Part shown: positions 23,658-32,008 of the stretch, piece by piece
Layout: each line of letters starts with the position of its first letter
How positions within the stretch are numbered: the stretch's first letter is position 1
Source: Flavobacteriaceae bacterium
Lineage (GTDB): Bacteria; Bacteroidota; Bacteroidia; Flavobacteriales; Flavobacteriaceae
Length of the DNA stretch: 32,008 nt
NCBI GenBank assembly: GCA_009921505.1
Contig: RFXU01000004.1
Span: forward strand, 1 to 32,008
Direction of reading: 5' to 3'
Program-made: the position numbers and the translations under genes
Notes under the pieces: model-generated
The model's database searches: none
The model's input: the letters and a program-made list of their open reading frames with translations, nothing else
Told to the model about the DNA's origin: nothing

Positions 23658-24533
23658 ATGCTTTCGATACTGATCCCCACTTTTAATGATGATATCACGC
23701 CACTAGTTGAGCGACTATGGTACGAAATTGAGCGCATAGAAACGCCCATTGAAATCATTATTGGAGATGATCATTCCACCCGTGAAGCTTCATTAAACAC
23801 ATTTCAGAATCTAGATTCTGTCGTGTTTTTTAGAAATCCTGAAAATCTTGGACGTACCGCGACGCGTGATCTTTTGGCAAAAAAAGCAAGGTATAATACG
23901 CTCCTTTTTTTGGACGCTGATGTCCTGCCCGCTCAAAGTGATTTCATTAAGAAATATTTGTCAGCCATAGGGAAATCCCAAGTTGTCTTTGGTGGAGTGC
24001 AGTACACAAAAGAAAAGCCGGAACAAGCCATGCTTCTGCGTTGGGTTTATGGAAAAGAAAGAGAGGCGAAATTAGCACAAGAAAGACAGCGTAACCCCTA
24101 TTACATCATTTCTCAAAATTTAATGATTGACAAGGATGTATTTTTGGCCGTCAATGCCCCTGAAATTAAACGTTACGGCTGGGATAATGTGTTTTCCTTT
24201 CAATTGTATCGCCAGGGTATAACGGTACATCATATCGACAATGCCGTAATTCACCTGGGTCTGGAGCCTTGTGACAGTTACCTTAGCAAAGTCCAGCAAG
24301 CGATGTCTACTTTAGTTTGGGCGGAGAAAAATGATATGATCTCAGAGAACTTTACCAGTATTCAAAAATTTTACAATTCACTGAAAACTTTTGGACTTGC
24401 TGGCCTTCTCAGAATAAGTTTAACCCTTTGGTTGCCCATTATGCGCGCACAACTGGCCTCAAAATTCCCCAGTGTTCGTGTATTAGACCTTTATAAGTTT
24501 TATTACTTTTCGACATACAAATACAAAGCATAA
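23658..24533 (+). CDS. Family 2 glycosyltransferase
   Basis: A 291-residue GT-A fold glycosyltransferase. It begins MLSILIPTFNDD, has nucleotide-binding GDDHS (D37, D38) and the DxD metal site LDADV (D86 and D88), and a VxGGVQY acceptor-region strand. It has amphipathic C-terminal helices but no clear membrane segment. It adds a sugar during surface polysaccharide synthesis, with unknown donor and acceptor. Its stop codon overlaps the next gene's start by one base (TAATG), so the two GT2 genes are coupled. Confidence 0.9.
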   Translation: MLSILIPTFNDDITPLVERLWYEIERIETPIEIIIGDDHSTREASLNTFQNLDSVVFFRNPENLGRTATRDLLAKKARYNTLLFLDADVLPAQSDFIKKYLSAIGKSQVVFGGVQYTKEKPEQAMLLRWVYGKEREAKLAQERQRNPYYIISQNLMIDKDVFLAVNAPEIKRYGWDNVFSFQLYRQGITVHHIDNAVIHLGLEPCDSYLSKVQQAMSTLVWAEKNDMISENFTSIQKFYNSLKTFGLAGLLRISLTLWLPIMRAQLASKFPSVRVLDLYKFYYFSTYKYKA

Positions 24534-25483
24534 TGGCGCAATTCACTGTAGTGATCCCCTTATATAACAAGGCTGCCGAAATTCGGGCCACCTTAAACTC
24601 AGTCTTTGCGCAAACATTTTCTGATTATAAAGTCATCGTCATTGACGATGGTTCTACAGATCATAGCGTCAAAATTGTCGAAGAATTTACAGATACAAGA
24701 CTTCGATTGATTCGCCAAGAAAATCAAGGGGTCGGACCTGCCAGAAATAAGGGTGTTAGCGAGGCCGAATCCCCCTTCATTGCCTTTCTCGATGCAGATG
24801 ATTATTGGTATCCCGAGCATCTGGAACACCTCAATGAGCTGATCGATCGTTTTCCGCAAGCCCAGTGGATGGCCACAGCCTATGAAAAAGCCTTTACCGC
24901 AAAACTCATTAAACCTGTAGACACGCCTTTGCGTTCATTTGAGCAAGGGTGGCAAGGTGAAGTCCCAGACTATTTTGCCATGGCAAAAAAGGACGCTCCT
25001 GCTTGGACCTCTGCCATGTGTTTTTCAAAGGATTTTTTTCAAAAGCTCGGGGGTTTTGATCCATCCATAACGATGGGGGCCGGAGAGGATACAGATTTGT
25101 GGATTCGGGCGGCGCTAACCCAGCCCATGTATTGGATTAACTCTATTAGTGCGCAACATCTGCAGTTTAGCAGCAATCGGGTTTCACATGCGCCCACCCT
25201 AAAACGCCATTTTATCGATTTAGATCAATATGAACATCTCGCTAAAAATCACAAATCCCTAAAAATATACTTAGACTTAAATCGCTATTCAATTGGCCTG
25301 AAGTATCAAATGGCTGGAGACCCATCACGAGCAAAAACCTATTTTAACGCTTTGGACCAATCATCGCTCAACGCCCTGCAGCGCATACTCATAAGACTTC
25401 CTGGAGGAGTTTTGCGTTTTGGACTTTCGACCCAAAGATTTCTTGCGGGTTTTGGTTTAAGATTATCGGCCTTTGGCCGTTAA
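24533..25483 (+). CDS. Family 2 glycosyltransferase
   Basis: A 316-residue GT-A enzyme with VVIPLYNK (6-13), DDGSTD (38-43) and LDADDYW (86-92), plus an ED-type motif in GAGEDTDLWIRAA near the middle. These mark a classic inverting family 2 transferase, probably acting at the inner membrane on lipid-linked intermediates. It is coupled to the upstream GT2 by TAATG and converges on fdtA, overlapping it by 21 bases. Donor and linkage are unknown. Confidence 0.9.
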   Translation: MAQFTVVIPLYNKAAEIRATLNSVFAQTFSDYKVIVIDDGSTDHSVKIVEEFTDTRLRLIRQENQGVGPARNKGVSEAESPFIAFLDADDYWYPEHLEHLNELIDRFPQAQWMATAYEKAFTAKLIKPVDTPLRSFEQGWQGEVPDYFAMAKKDAPAWTSAMCFSKDFFQKLGGFDPSITMGAGEDTDLWIRAALTQPMYWINSISAQHLQFSSNRVSHAPTLKRHFIDLDQYEHLAKNHKSLKIYLDLNRYSIGLKYQMAGDPSRAKTYFNALDQSSLNALQRILIRLPGGVLRFGLSTQRFLAGFGLRLSAFGR

Positions 25484-25870
25484 AAAATCGTTGTATTCTC
25501 GAATGTAGTCTGCCTCTTCGAAGCGACCAGAGGAAAGGACCAAACATACCGCCCCGGATGAAAAATCATCTAACGAGCGCCAAATTCCTGTTGGGATGAG
25601 TAAGCCTTGGTTGGGTTTGTTGAGCACCACTCTTGTTTGATTGGCTCCATCATCCAAAAGCACTGAAAAACTTCCGCTTAACGCAATTAGGCATTCGAGT
25701 TGCTCTTTATGCGCATGTCCCCCCCGCGCTGCATCAGAGGGCACGTCATAAAGATAGTACACCCGCTCTATGCGATACGGCAAAACATCGCCCTCGATAA
25801 CCGACAGATTACCTCGAGGGTCGTGAATTTTTGGGATTTGAATAATCTTTAAGTCTTCAATCGTGGTCAT
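25463..25870 (-). CDS. fdtA: FdtA-like dTDP-6-deoxy-3,4-keto-hexulose isomerase
   Basis: A 135-residue cupin of the WxcM-like FdtA/QdtA family. It converts dTDP-4-keto-6-deoxy-glucose to the 3-keto isomer, the step before 3-amino transfer in making Fuc3N or Qui3N sugars. Motifs: DPRGNLSVIEG (17-27), RVYYLYDVP, RGGHAHKE (49-56, catalytic histidines), LSGSFSVLLDDG and RFEEADYIREY. The ATG at 25870 gives the family start MTTIEDLKI; the in-frame ATG at 25882 is possible. It overlaps the upstream GT4 stop by 14 bases. FdtA and QdtA differ in stereochemistry and cannot be told apart here. Confidence 0.88.
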   Translation of the reverse strand: MTTIEDLKIIQIPKIHDPRGNLSVIEGDVLPYRIERVYYLYDVPSDAARGGHAHKEQLECLIALSGSFSVLLDDGANQTRVVLNKPNQGLLIPTGIWRSLDDFSSGAVCLVLSSGRFEEADYIREYNDFLTAKGR

Positions 25871-27029
25871 AAGTTTGCTCAATCAATTCTTTCCATTGTT
25901 GGGATACTTTATCGGCACTATACCCCGCTACCGAGGACTTTGTCTTTGACTTAATCCCTATATAAAACGACTCATCCAGACACAAGGTATCTATAGCCTT
26001 ACCAAAAATACGACTATTTCGCTCACGCACCAGCAGACCGTTAACCCCATCGTGAATCAATTCATCAGGCCCTGATAAAATATCCAATGAAATAACAGGT
26101 GTTCCTAAAGACAAGGCCTCGAGTAAAGCCATGGGGAACCCCTCATAGTGACTCGTCAAACAAACACATCGGGCCCCTTGGATTAAACCTTGAGGATTTG
26201 GATCAAACGAAAGAAATTCCACAGAGGACTCTACCCTCAAATCCTTAGCTCGGTTTTGAAGTGCCAAGGCGTCTGGTCCAGAACCTAAAATAATCAGTTT
26301 ATAACCCTGCTTCTTGGCGGCGCTATGGGCAAAAGCCTCAAGCAATAGCCGAACATCTTTGACGGATTCATCAAGGCGACCGAACCAAAGAAGATATGGT
26401 GCCGTTATCTGGGATTCCGTTTTAGTCTGAGCATGCGATTGATCAGCCTGAGCTAGCCATTGAGCCGAGATAAAATTTGGGATATAATTACGGTGTTTCA
26501 GGCCGTATTTTGGCATTAAATCTTGGGTTATATATCGGGACACTCCAACATGCTGAGAATATTTTGCTGTAATGATTCCAAACCTGTGAGGATTGTCCGT
26601 GAGATAAATCGGCGCATGGGCACTGTGGCAAACATAAATCACGTGCGTTGTTCCGTAAATGAGTTTTCGATAAACCCATTCTTTGAATACACTGGTTCTC
26701 GAGCGATGATCGACAACCACGTCAGGGCGATTCACCTTGATATAGCGATACAATCGCCATAGGCGCTGCCAGGATTGTGTCGCTCTCGTAGGGACGTTAT
26801 TTAATTTTGAATCGACTTTATTTTGGACGTTTTGAACAGGATTTCTACCACCCAAATGCAATAATTCACCACTGTAGACGTAATCTATTGGATCGCGAAG
26901 AATGGCTACAGTGACCCTGTAGCCCAGGGCGGTAAACATCTGGCTATGTGCGGCGACAACGCGCTGTGCACCACCAGTACCGAGCGAGATGGCGACCAGG
27001 CAAACATGAATATTTTTAACTTCGCTCAA
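25857..27029 (-). CDS. Family 4 glycosyltransferase
   Basis: A 390-residue GT-B fold glycosyltransferase. The N-terminal half has CLVAISLGTGGAQRV (about 10-24); the C-terminal half has LLWFGRLDESVKDVRLLLEAF and the GT4 donor-site motif HYEGFPMALLEAL followed by GTPVIS. It would transfer a sugar from a nucleotide donor with retention of configuration. It diverges from the glycosyltransferase at 27061, with 31 bases between starts. A -7 box (TATCTTTG) lies at 27054-27061 on its strand. Confidence 0.9.
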   Translation of the reverse strand: MSEVKNIHVCLVAISLGTGGAQRVVAAHSQMFTALGYRVTVAILRDPIDYVYSGELLHLGGRNPVQNVQNKVDSKLNNVPTRATQSWQRLWRLYRYIKVNRPDVVVDHRSRTSVFKEWVYRKLIYGTTHVIYVCHSAHAPIYLTDNPHRFGIITAKYSQHVGVSRYITQDLMPKYGLKHRNYIPNFISAQWLAQADQSHAQTKTESQITAPYLLWFGRLDESVKDVRLLLEAFAHSAAKKQGYKLIILGSGPDALALQNRAKDLRVESSVEFLSFDPNPQGLIQGARCVCLTSHYEGFPMALLEALSLGTPVISLDILSGPDELIHDGVNGLLVRERNSRIFGKAIDTLCLDESFYIGIKSKTKSSVAGYSADKVSQQWKELIEQTYDHD

Positions 27030-27053
27030 ATAGGCTAACTTAGTGGTCTCTCA

Positions 27054-27061
27054 CAAAGATA
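27054..27061 (-). promoter_or_regulatory. -7 element upstream of the GT4-fdtA genes
   Basis: TATCTTTG on the minus strand matches TAnnTTTG and lies 25 bases upstream of the GT4 ATG. The expected -33 TTTG is not evident. It overlaps the ATG of the divergent glycosyltransferase. Confidence 0.35.
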
Positions 27062-28216
27062 TGAAGATACTTTTAGTAGGCGAATACAGTAGATTGCACA
27101 ATTCCCTCAAAGAAGGTCTGCCATCAAGTTATACTGATGGGAGACGGCGATTATTTTAAAAATTATCCCGTCGATATTAAACTCAATCGCCGATTTCAAA
27201 AAGGAGTTTTGAAGCGATTCAAGAACTTAATTTTCCGCTTGAGCGGTTTTGATATTTCTTCATGGCTCATGCTGCGCTCTGCTCTGCGCCATAAACAGGC
27301 GTTACAGGGGCATGATATCGTTCAACTCATTAATGAGAGTCCCCTGGGCATTATGCCCAAACACGAGCTAAAACTCATACAATGGCTCGTCGCGCACAAC
27401 GACAAATTGTTTGTTATGGCCTGCGGAACCGATTATGTCAGTGTTAAATTTGCCATGGACAAAAACTTTCGCTACTCCATTTTAGAACCGCTATTTCAAG
27501 GGAAAGTCAGTAAGAAAGATTACGCAGCAATTCTGAAATACCTCAGCCCAGGGCATTTAGCCCTGCACAAGTCGGTTTTCGAGTTGTGTCATGGATATAT
27601 CGCAAGCGATTTGGATTATGCCTTGCCCTACCGTGGATTAAGTAAGTATTTGGGCCTGATTCCCAATCCGATCAATGTGGAGGATATAAAATTTATCCCT
27701 CAACTAGAAGATACAAGGCCCATCATATTTCACGGGGTGAATACAAAAAATTATTACAAAAAGGGTAGTGATTATTTTGATCAAGCCCTAGAAATTGTAA
27801 CCCAAGAACGACCCAATTCCTGCACAATCATTCGCACCCAAGACTTGCCCTACCACGAGTATAGGGCGAAGCTCACCCAAAGTGACATCGTACTCGATCA
27901 AGTCTTAGGGTATGACCAGGGTTATAATGCGCTCGAGGCTATGGCCCAAGGAAAAGTACTATTGACCTGCGCCGAAAAAGAATGGCGCGAACATTATAAT
28001 ATTCCCGAGCATTGTGTCGCTCTAAATGCACTACCTGACGCACAAAAAATCGCAAACCTGATCATAGAACTTATCGATCATCCGGCTCAAAGAGTTGTAT
28101 TAGGGGAACAAGCGCGAACCTTTGTAGTGGAGCATCACGATTATAAAAAGGTCAGCCAGAAGTACCTCGAACTTTGGTCAACAGGGCGCGACGCGGCGTC
28201 AACCTCTGGAACTTAA
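27061..28216 (+). pseudogene. Glycosyltransferase with frameshifted 5' end
   Basis: The reading frame from the ATG at 27061 gives MKILLVGEYSRLHNSLKEGL, a typical start for a GT-B transferase. It then goes off frame after 27120 and stops at 27169. The body continues in another frame from CAT at 27122 (HQVILMGDGDYFKNYPVDIKL) to 28216, with GYDQGYNALEAMAQGK near the C-terminus. Relatives have about four more residues between GL and GH; one base is left here, so an 11-base deletion fits. Translation could only restart at the ATG at 27137 (359 residues, lacking the first beta strand and glycine loop). It could be a pseudogene or an assembly error. No slippery sequence is seen. Confidence 0.75.
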
Positions 28217-28956
28217 AATAGCTTAAGATATTTGTCGAGCATAGACTGTTCGCCGGTCCAATCGCGGTCAATATCTTCGCGCAGTAACTTTACAGGAATT
28301 CCTCCAACCAAAATGTTTTCTCCCAAGGCGGTAATATCTTTGGTACAAAGGCTGTTCGAGGCGACAGTGCAGTGATTGGGGGTTTTGGCCCCTTGGAGAA
28401 ACGTAACCCGGTTACTCACAAAATTATAAGCTCCAATACTGATCGGACCGCGCATAGGCAGCGGCGTATTGGTACTGACGGTGCGCATAGCGTGAAAGTT
28501 AGTGTCGATCACTTGGGCTTCAGATCCTAAGCGGGCGTAGTCTCCAAAACTAATGGATTGATGACAAATAACTTTACTGTTAGAAGCCACACTGGACATA
28601 TGGCCCATGGTTAAGATTCCTTCTGGACCTAGATGCAGCAGATAATCCAAACCAAATTGCACATACCCCTTAAAAATGAGCTGGCCCTCAATATGTATTT
28701 GAGCAATACCGCGGGCCTGGGTGACCAATTCATAAGGTTGTCCAAATCCAACCATGCCCATGTGGATTTCCTCCGGCAAAATAATGCGCCCTTTTAGTTT
28801 TCCAAAATGCACCCTTCCGTAAAACAAAACAGGGAGTTTGCGCGCTGTTGAAAATGAAAAGTACTTGAAGTTAAAGTATAAAGACTTACACCAGTTGATT
28901 TTTCGAAACAACCGACAACGCTCTTTTAACTTCCGGTACAAGGGTCTAATGCTCAT
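28213..28956 (-). CDS. Hexapeptide-repeat acyltransferase
   Basis: A 247-residue left-handed beta-helix acyltransferase, similar to WbbJ-type O-acetyltransferases. The C-terminal half has the degenerate hexapeptide repeat pattern (GHMSSVASNSKVICH, FGDYARLGSEAQV, IGAYNFVSNRVTFLQGA, LGENILVGGIPVKLL). The active-site-like DTNFHAM is at about 151-157. It would acetylate (or similarly acylate) a sugar of the glycan. It is not clearly the FdtC N-acetyltransferase of the Fuc3NAc pathway. It overlaps the upstream flippase by 11 bases (translation coupling) and converges on the broken glycosyltransferase. Confidence 0.85.
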   Translation of the reverse strand: MSIRPLYRKLKERCRLFRKINWCKSLYFNFKYFSFSTARKLPVLFYGRVHFGKLKGRIILPEEIHMGMVGFGQPYELVTQARGIAQIHIEGQLIFKGYVQFGLDYLLHLGPEGILTMGHMSSVASNSKVICHQSISFGDYARLGSEAQVIDTNFHAMRTVSTNTPLPMRGPISIGAYNFVSNRVTFLQGAKTPNHCTVASNSLCTKDITALGENILVGGIPVKLLREDIDRDWTGEQSMLDKYLKLF

Positions 28957-30433
28957 CGGAATCTTGGTCTTTTTTACTGCGCAGTATTTGAACTAAATCA
29001 ATGCGTTGATTTAATCGATACAACGAAAATAGGCAAGTTATCGCAATTAGAATAGCGGTTAAGGCAATTTGCAGCACCGTTCCTGAGAGGCTACTGAGCA
29101 CAAAAACCAAAATACAAAGGATTAAACCTAAGAAAAACATGGCGTAAAGAGTCCTAGGAAGCCTCAACGCATAACGCCAGCGAACAATCAAGATGAGACT
29201 CAAAAAATGAATGATATAGTAGCCAAAAAAACTCAGACCCAAACCTAAAAGCCCCCAATAATAATAACCCAAAGCATTTAAGGTAAATAAGATGAGGTTA
29301 AAACTCAAGGTTGTCCTTAAAAACAATTTTGAATCGCCACGCGCAATAATGACATAGCCCAAAGAAAAGGACACGGCTTTAAAAAGCATTCCTAATATTC
29401 CCCAACGCACAAGAGGCACGACCGCCTCAAATTCTGGTGTATAGAGCAAGGTGATGATCCAAGGGGCTAAAGCCAAAAAAATCACGATAATCGGAAGCAT
29501 GAGGAGTGTCGCCATTTCGGCTTGATTACCGACGATCATCTTGGTTTTATCCAAGTCCTCCCCCACAGAGGACAAACGAGGGAAATAATCGGTTCCCATG
29601 GCCGTAAATATCAGCCCGACATAAGTGTTTAGAATTAAAAACCCGGCGTTGTATAGACCTACCTGTTCTAGTCCACCTATTCCCGAAATAAATAATTGCA
29701 TCCCATAACCCACCAGTAGGGTCACGATAGAACTCACGCTGAGCATAAGCCCTAAGCGCACCATTGCGGTTCCCTCCTGCCACGCCTTCAGTGGTGCAGT
29801 AAAAACTGTCGTCTGCTTATTCCGCGCATCGACGAACTGCGCCACGGCGAAGCTGATCAAGGCAGAAAGTACAATCGCAGGAACGATGGCATCAATCCGA
29901 AAATAATAGTAAAGGGGGATCGTCACCAAAAGGGCTAAAAAATTACCCCAAACGTTGGCTTTGGCCAAGCCCTTTAGCATGCGCAAGCCCTGTAATCGGG
30001 TCAATGTAGATTGGGTGAGTTGCTTGAATAGCAAGGCTAAAGAAAGTGCCCGTATATGGGTGGCATAGTGATTGTCCCCGAAGGTCACAACGCTAATCCA
30101 AGGAGCCGTGATTAAAAGCAGTAATACCCCAATAATCGCCGTTATAAGAAAAAGTGTTTTTAAAACACTGAGTATATTTTTTTGGTCCTTGTCCCCAAGA
30201 CTCTCGTGGGCCGCAATTTCTTTTACCCCACTTCGATCCAAACCCAAGTTTGTAATGGCTAAGACCACATTGAGTGTGGCCATAAGTAAACTCGCGATAC
30301 CCATCCCCGCGGGCCCTATGAATAAAGCGATGAACTTAGAGCGCAAAAGTGCCATCAAAATATTGGCCACCTGAACCCCACCAAAAAGGGTCGTGGCCTT
30401 GAGCATACTTTGATAAGACTTTTTTGAATCCAT
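28946..30433 (-). CDS. Wzx-type polysaccharide flippase (second of two)
   Basis: A 495-residue inner-membrane protein with about 12-14 hydrophobic helices and the MOP-superfamily Wzx pattern. The N-terminus reads MDSKKSYQSMLKATTLFGGVQVANILMALLRSKFIALFIGPAGMGIASLL. It should flip undecaprenyl-linked repeat units to the periplasm. It starts 10 bases after the upstream flippase stop codon and overlaps the acyltransferase by 11 bases, so the genes are coupled. The C-terminus is charged (SKKDQDSDEH). Confidence 0.88.
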   Translation of the reverse strand: MDSKKSYQSMLKATTLFGGVQVANILMALLRSKFIALFIGPAGMGIASLLMATLNVVLAITNLGLDRSGVKEIAAHESLGDKDQKNILSVLKTLFLITAIIGVLLLLITAPWISVVTFGDNHYATHIRALSLALLFKQLTQSTLTRLQGLRMLKGLAKANVWGNFLALLVTIPLYYYFRIDAIVPAIVLSALISFAVAQFVDARNKQTTVFTAPLKAWQEGTAMVRLGLMLSVSSIVTLLVGYGMQLFISGIGGLEQVGLYNAGFLILNTYVGLIFTAMGTDYFPRLSSVGEDLDKTKMIVGNQAEMATLLMLPIIVIFLALAPWIITLLYTPEFEAVVPLVRWGILGMLFKAVSFSLGYVIIARGDSKLFLRTTLSFNLILFTLNALGYYYWGLLGLGLSFFGYYIIHFLSLILIVRWRYALRLPRTLYAMFFLGLILCILVFVLSSLSGTVLQIALTAILIAITCLFSLYRLNQRIDLVQILRSKKDQDSDEH

Positions 30434-30443
30434 TGAATTAAGG

Positions 30444-31742
30444 CTAAACGCGTTCTGAGTTATGTTGTTCTTGCTTACGCACGTATTGCCAAACTAAAAC
30501 AAAGACCACGACCAAATACACAAAATACCGAATGAGATGACCGATAACCACCCCCTCAACTCCATATATATCAATAAAATAATGGGCAAATAAGTAGAAT
30601 AAACCTACCGATAAGATTTCTGTAAACACAAAGTGGTACACTAATTTTTTGGCAATAAAATAATAGGAAACGACCATAGAAATCAGACGAACAAAATCCC
30701 CTAACAATTGCCATTGAAACAAGGAAGACATGGCATCAAACCCCGGAAAAATCAGCGCGATAATAAAGTCTCTAAATAAATAAACCCCGATCATTCCTAA
30801 GCCAAAAATGGGCAGTATCGTTTTGTACACATGGCCCATTTCTCGCACAAAAGAACGCCGGCCGACCACAAGGGCAAACTTCGGGATCACGTACATGGTA
30901 AACAAGATGGTCGAAAACGCCATATAATTCTTAGACAAATCCAGCATTGCGGACCAGATCCCTGCATCACTTTCAGAAATCCGCCTTAAAATCATATTTC
31001 GAATTTCAATCTCAACGGTGCTCAAAATAACCGTTGAGAAAAATGACATTAACGAAAATGCGAGAAAATACTTGGCCAAAGGGGCTTTAAAATAGAGGTC
31101 TTTGAACTTGAGGTACTGAGTCAATACTTTGGTAAAAACCCACAATAAAGTCCCTAATTGAATGGCGGGTGTAATCGCTATAGCAATTAAAACACCGTCA
31201 AAATTATCGGCGTACAAAAAGCCAATAATAAGAGCCGAGCTAAGTAAATAACTCAACAAATCTATTTTGGCAAATTTCTTATACTGCGAGAGTCCGTTGA
31301 TCACTCCATTAAAAACCCTTTGAAGACTTATCGTGGGAACTAAAAGTGCGATGAGTTGAATGAGATAAGCATATCGATCGCTGCCGAACAAATAAGTGCT
31401 CAGCGAATCGTGCCACAAAAGCAAAACCACCGAACTGATGACGCTTCCCAGGACCGTAAAAACAAATGTCGTAGAAAAAAGGGCCGCCAATTGCTTTTCA
31501 TCCTCTTTAAACTCAGAAATGTATTTCACAATTCCGTTAAAAATCCCCAAAGAGGTAAACGAGGTCAATAACTGAATTAAACTCCGCAACTGTCCTTGCA
31601 AGAAAATACCAGACTCCCCAAAATTTTCAGCAATAACCCGACGAATGAACAGTGAAATAAATTGACGCGCCAAAATCACTGGCGCATTAAGCGATGTCAT
31701 TTTAAGGAGGGTATTGCCCTTTATGAAGTCGATGATTTTCAA
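30444..31742 (-). CDS. Wzx-type polysaccharide flippase / O-antigen translocase (first of two)
   Basis: A 432-residue membrane protein with about 12 helices. SGIFLQGQLRSLIQLLTSFTSLGIFNGIVKYISEF (about 44-78) resembles WzxE-type O-antigen translocases. It would flip lipid-linked glycan units. Its start overlaps the aminotransferase stop codon by four bases (ATGA), and a second flippase follows after 10 bases. In WzxE/RffA systems an aminotransferase also adjoins the flippase, which fits this layout. Substrate unknown. Confidence 0.88.
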   Translation of the reverse strand: MKIIDFIKGNTLLKMTSLNAPVILARQFISLFIRRVIAENFGESGIFLQGQLRSLIQLLTSFTSLGIFNGIVKYISEFKEDEKQLAALFSTTFVFTVLGSVISSVVLLLWHDSLSTYLFGSDRYAYLIQLIALLVPTISLQRVFNGVINGLSQYKKFAKIDLLSYLLSSALIIGFLYADNFDGVLIAIAITPAIQLGTLLWVFTKVLTQYLKFKDLYFKAPLAKYFLAFSLMSFFSTVILSTVEIEIRNMILRRISESDAGIWSAMLDLSKNYMAFSTILFTMYVIPKFALVVGRRSFVREMGHVYKTILPIFGLGMIGVYLFRDFIIALIFPGFDAMSSLFQWQLLGDFVRLISMVVSYYFIAKKLVYHFVFTEILSVGLFYLFAHYFIDIYGVEGVVIGHLIRYFVYLVVVFVLVWQYVRKQEQHNSERV

Positions 31743-32008
31743 GGCGTAAAAGAATTTAGGCCTGCAATTACTTGATCCACTTGTTCATTTGTTAGAACGG
31801 GACTCATGGGAATACTCAAGACCGTATCGTGCAGCTGTTCAGATATTGGATGTCGCTCTATACCCAGTTCGGATAAGCCTTCTTGTTTATGCGGTGGCAC
31901 AGGATAATGGATCAAGGTCCCGATACCAAGTTGCTTTAAATGGCTTTCTAATTTGGTACGATTCTCGGTCCGCACAACATATAAATGGTAGACATGATCC
32001 CCATCATA
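31739..32008 (-). CDS. DegT/DnrJ/EryC1-type sugar aminotransferase (C-terminal part, cut by window end)
   Basis: The C-terminal 89 residues of a PLP-dependent sugar aminotransferase. The 5' end lies beyond 32008. The preserved text DGDHVYHLYVVRTENRTKL, IGTLIHYPVPPHKQ and the LSIPMSP ... VLTNEQVDQVI end are all family hallmarks. With fdtA in the same locus it is the likely FdtB/QdtB that puts the 3-amino group on the sugar, though other DegT enzymes are possible. It overlaps the flippase start by four bases. Confidence 0.9.
   Translation of the reverse strand, partial: YDGDHVYHLYVVRTENRTKLESHLKQLGIGTLIHYPVPPHKQEGLSELGIERHPISEQLHDTVLSIPMSPVLTNEQVDQVIAGLNSFTP

Noticed and set aside
27110-27140. 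Programmed frameshift in the glycosyltransferase
   Set aside because: No slippery heptamer or stop-coupled motif is seen, and several family residues are missing, so a deletion is more likely.

Overview
The window reads as a chromosomal segment of a Bacteroidota bacterium, most likely a flavobacterium. Promoter-like sites follow the TAnnTTTG (-7) rule. Secreted proteins carry short Bacteroidetes-type lipoboxes or signal peptides ending in AQ. Several families are typical of the group: DUF2059, the TPR/beta-barrel pair, the short C-terminal fibre-type domain, FtsE without FtsX, NamZ/DUF1343 and FdtA. The only strong Shine-Dalgarno sequence noticed precedes rpsU. No insertion sequence, prophage, CRISPR array or rRNA was found.

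Region 1 (1-3400, all on the minus strand) is translation and housekeeping. In transcription order it holds rpsU, a strong terminator, xerC and hpf, then tRNA-Thr(TGT), tRNA-Tyr(GTA), tRNA-Gly(TCC), tRNA-Thr(GGT) and a tuf gene cut by the window start. The tRNA-tuf order is that of the E. coli thrU-tyrU-glyT-thrT-tufB operon. A good internal promoter lies in the long Tyr-Gly spacer.

Region 2 (3400-10700, minus strand) is metabolism and transport: an AGCS-type sodium/alanine symporter, a membrane-anchored helix-hairpin-helix protein, an LCAD/IVD-type acyl-CoA dehydrogenase, a tight cystathionine-synthase-like / PspC / potassium-channel operon, and a LolC/E-type ABC permease.

Region 3 (10700-23600, mixed strands) is mostly envelope. 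It has a NamZ-like peptidoglycan muramidase lipoprotein, a YkgJ Fe-S-type protein, a SAM methyltransferase, a DUF2059 protein, a lipoprotein metalloprotease, an amidohydrolase lipoprotein, a large TPR protein translationally coupled to an outer-membrane barrel, a small fibre-domain lipoprotein, FtsE and a secreted subtilase. The TPR protein lacks the signal peptide and first repeats expected of its family.

Region 4 (23650-32008) is a surface polysaccharide locus. It contains two GT2 glycosyltransferases, FdtA (3,4-ketoisomerase for dTDP-3-amino-3,6-dideoxyhexose), a GT4, a glycosyltransferase whose 5' end is frameshifted, a hexapeptide-repeat acyltransferase, two consecutive Wzx-type flippases and the end of a DegT/FdtB-type aminotransferase. 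FdtA plus a DegT aminotransferase suggests a Fuc3N- or Qui3N-type sugar in the glycan. Convergent genes repeatedly overlap at their 3' ends, so the genome is compact. I did not find a clearly new multi-gene system. The best leads are the two broken genes, the paired flippases, the rpsU leader and the unusual metalloprotease.
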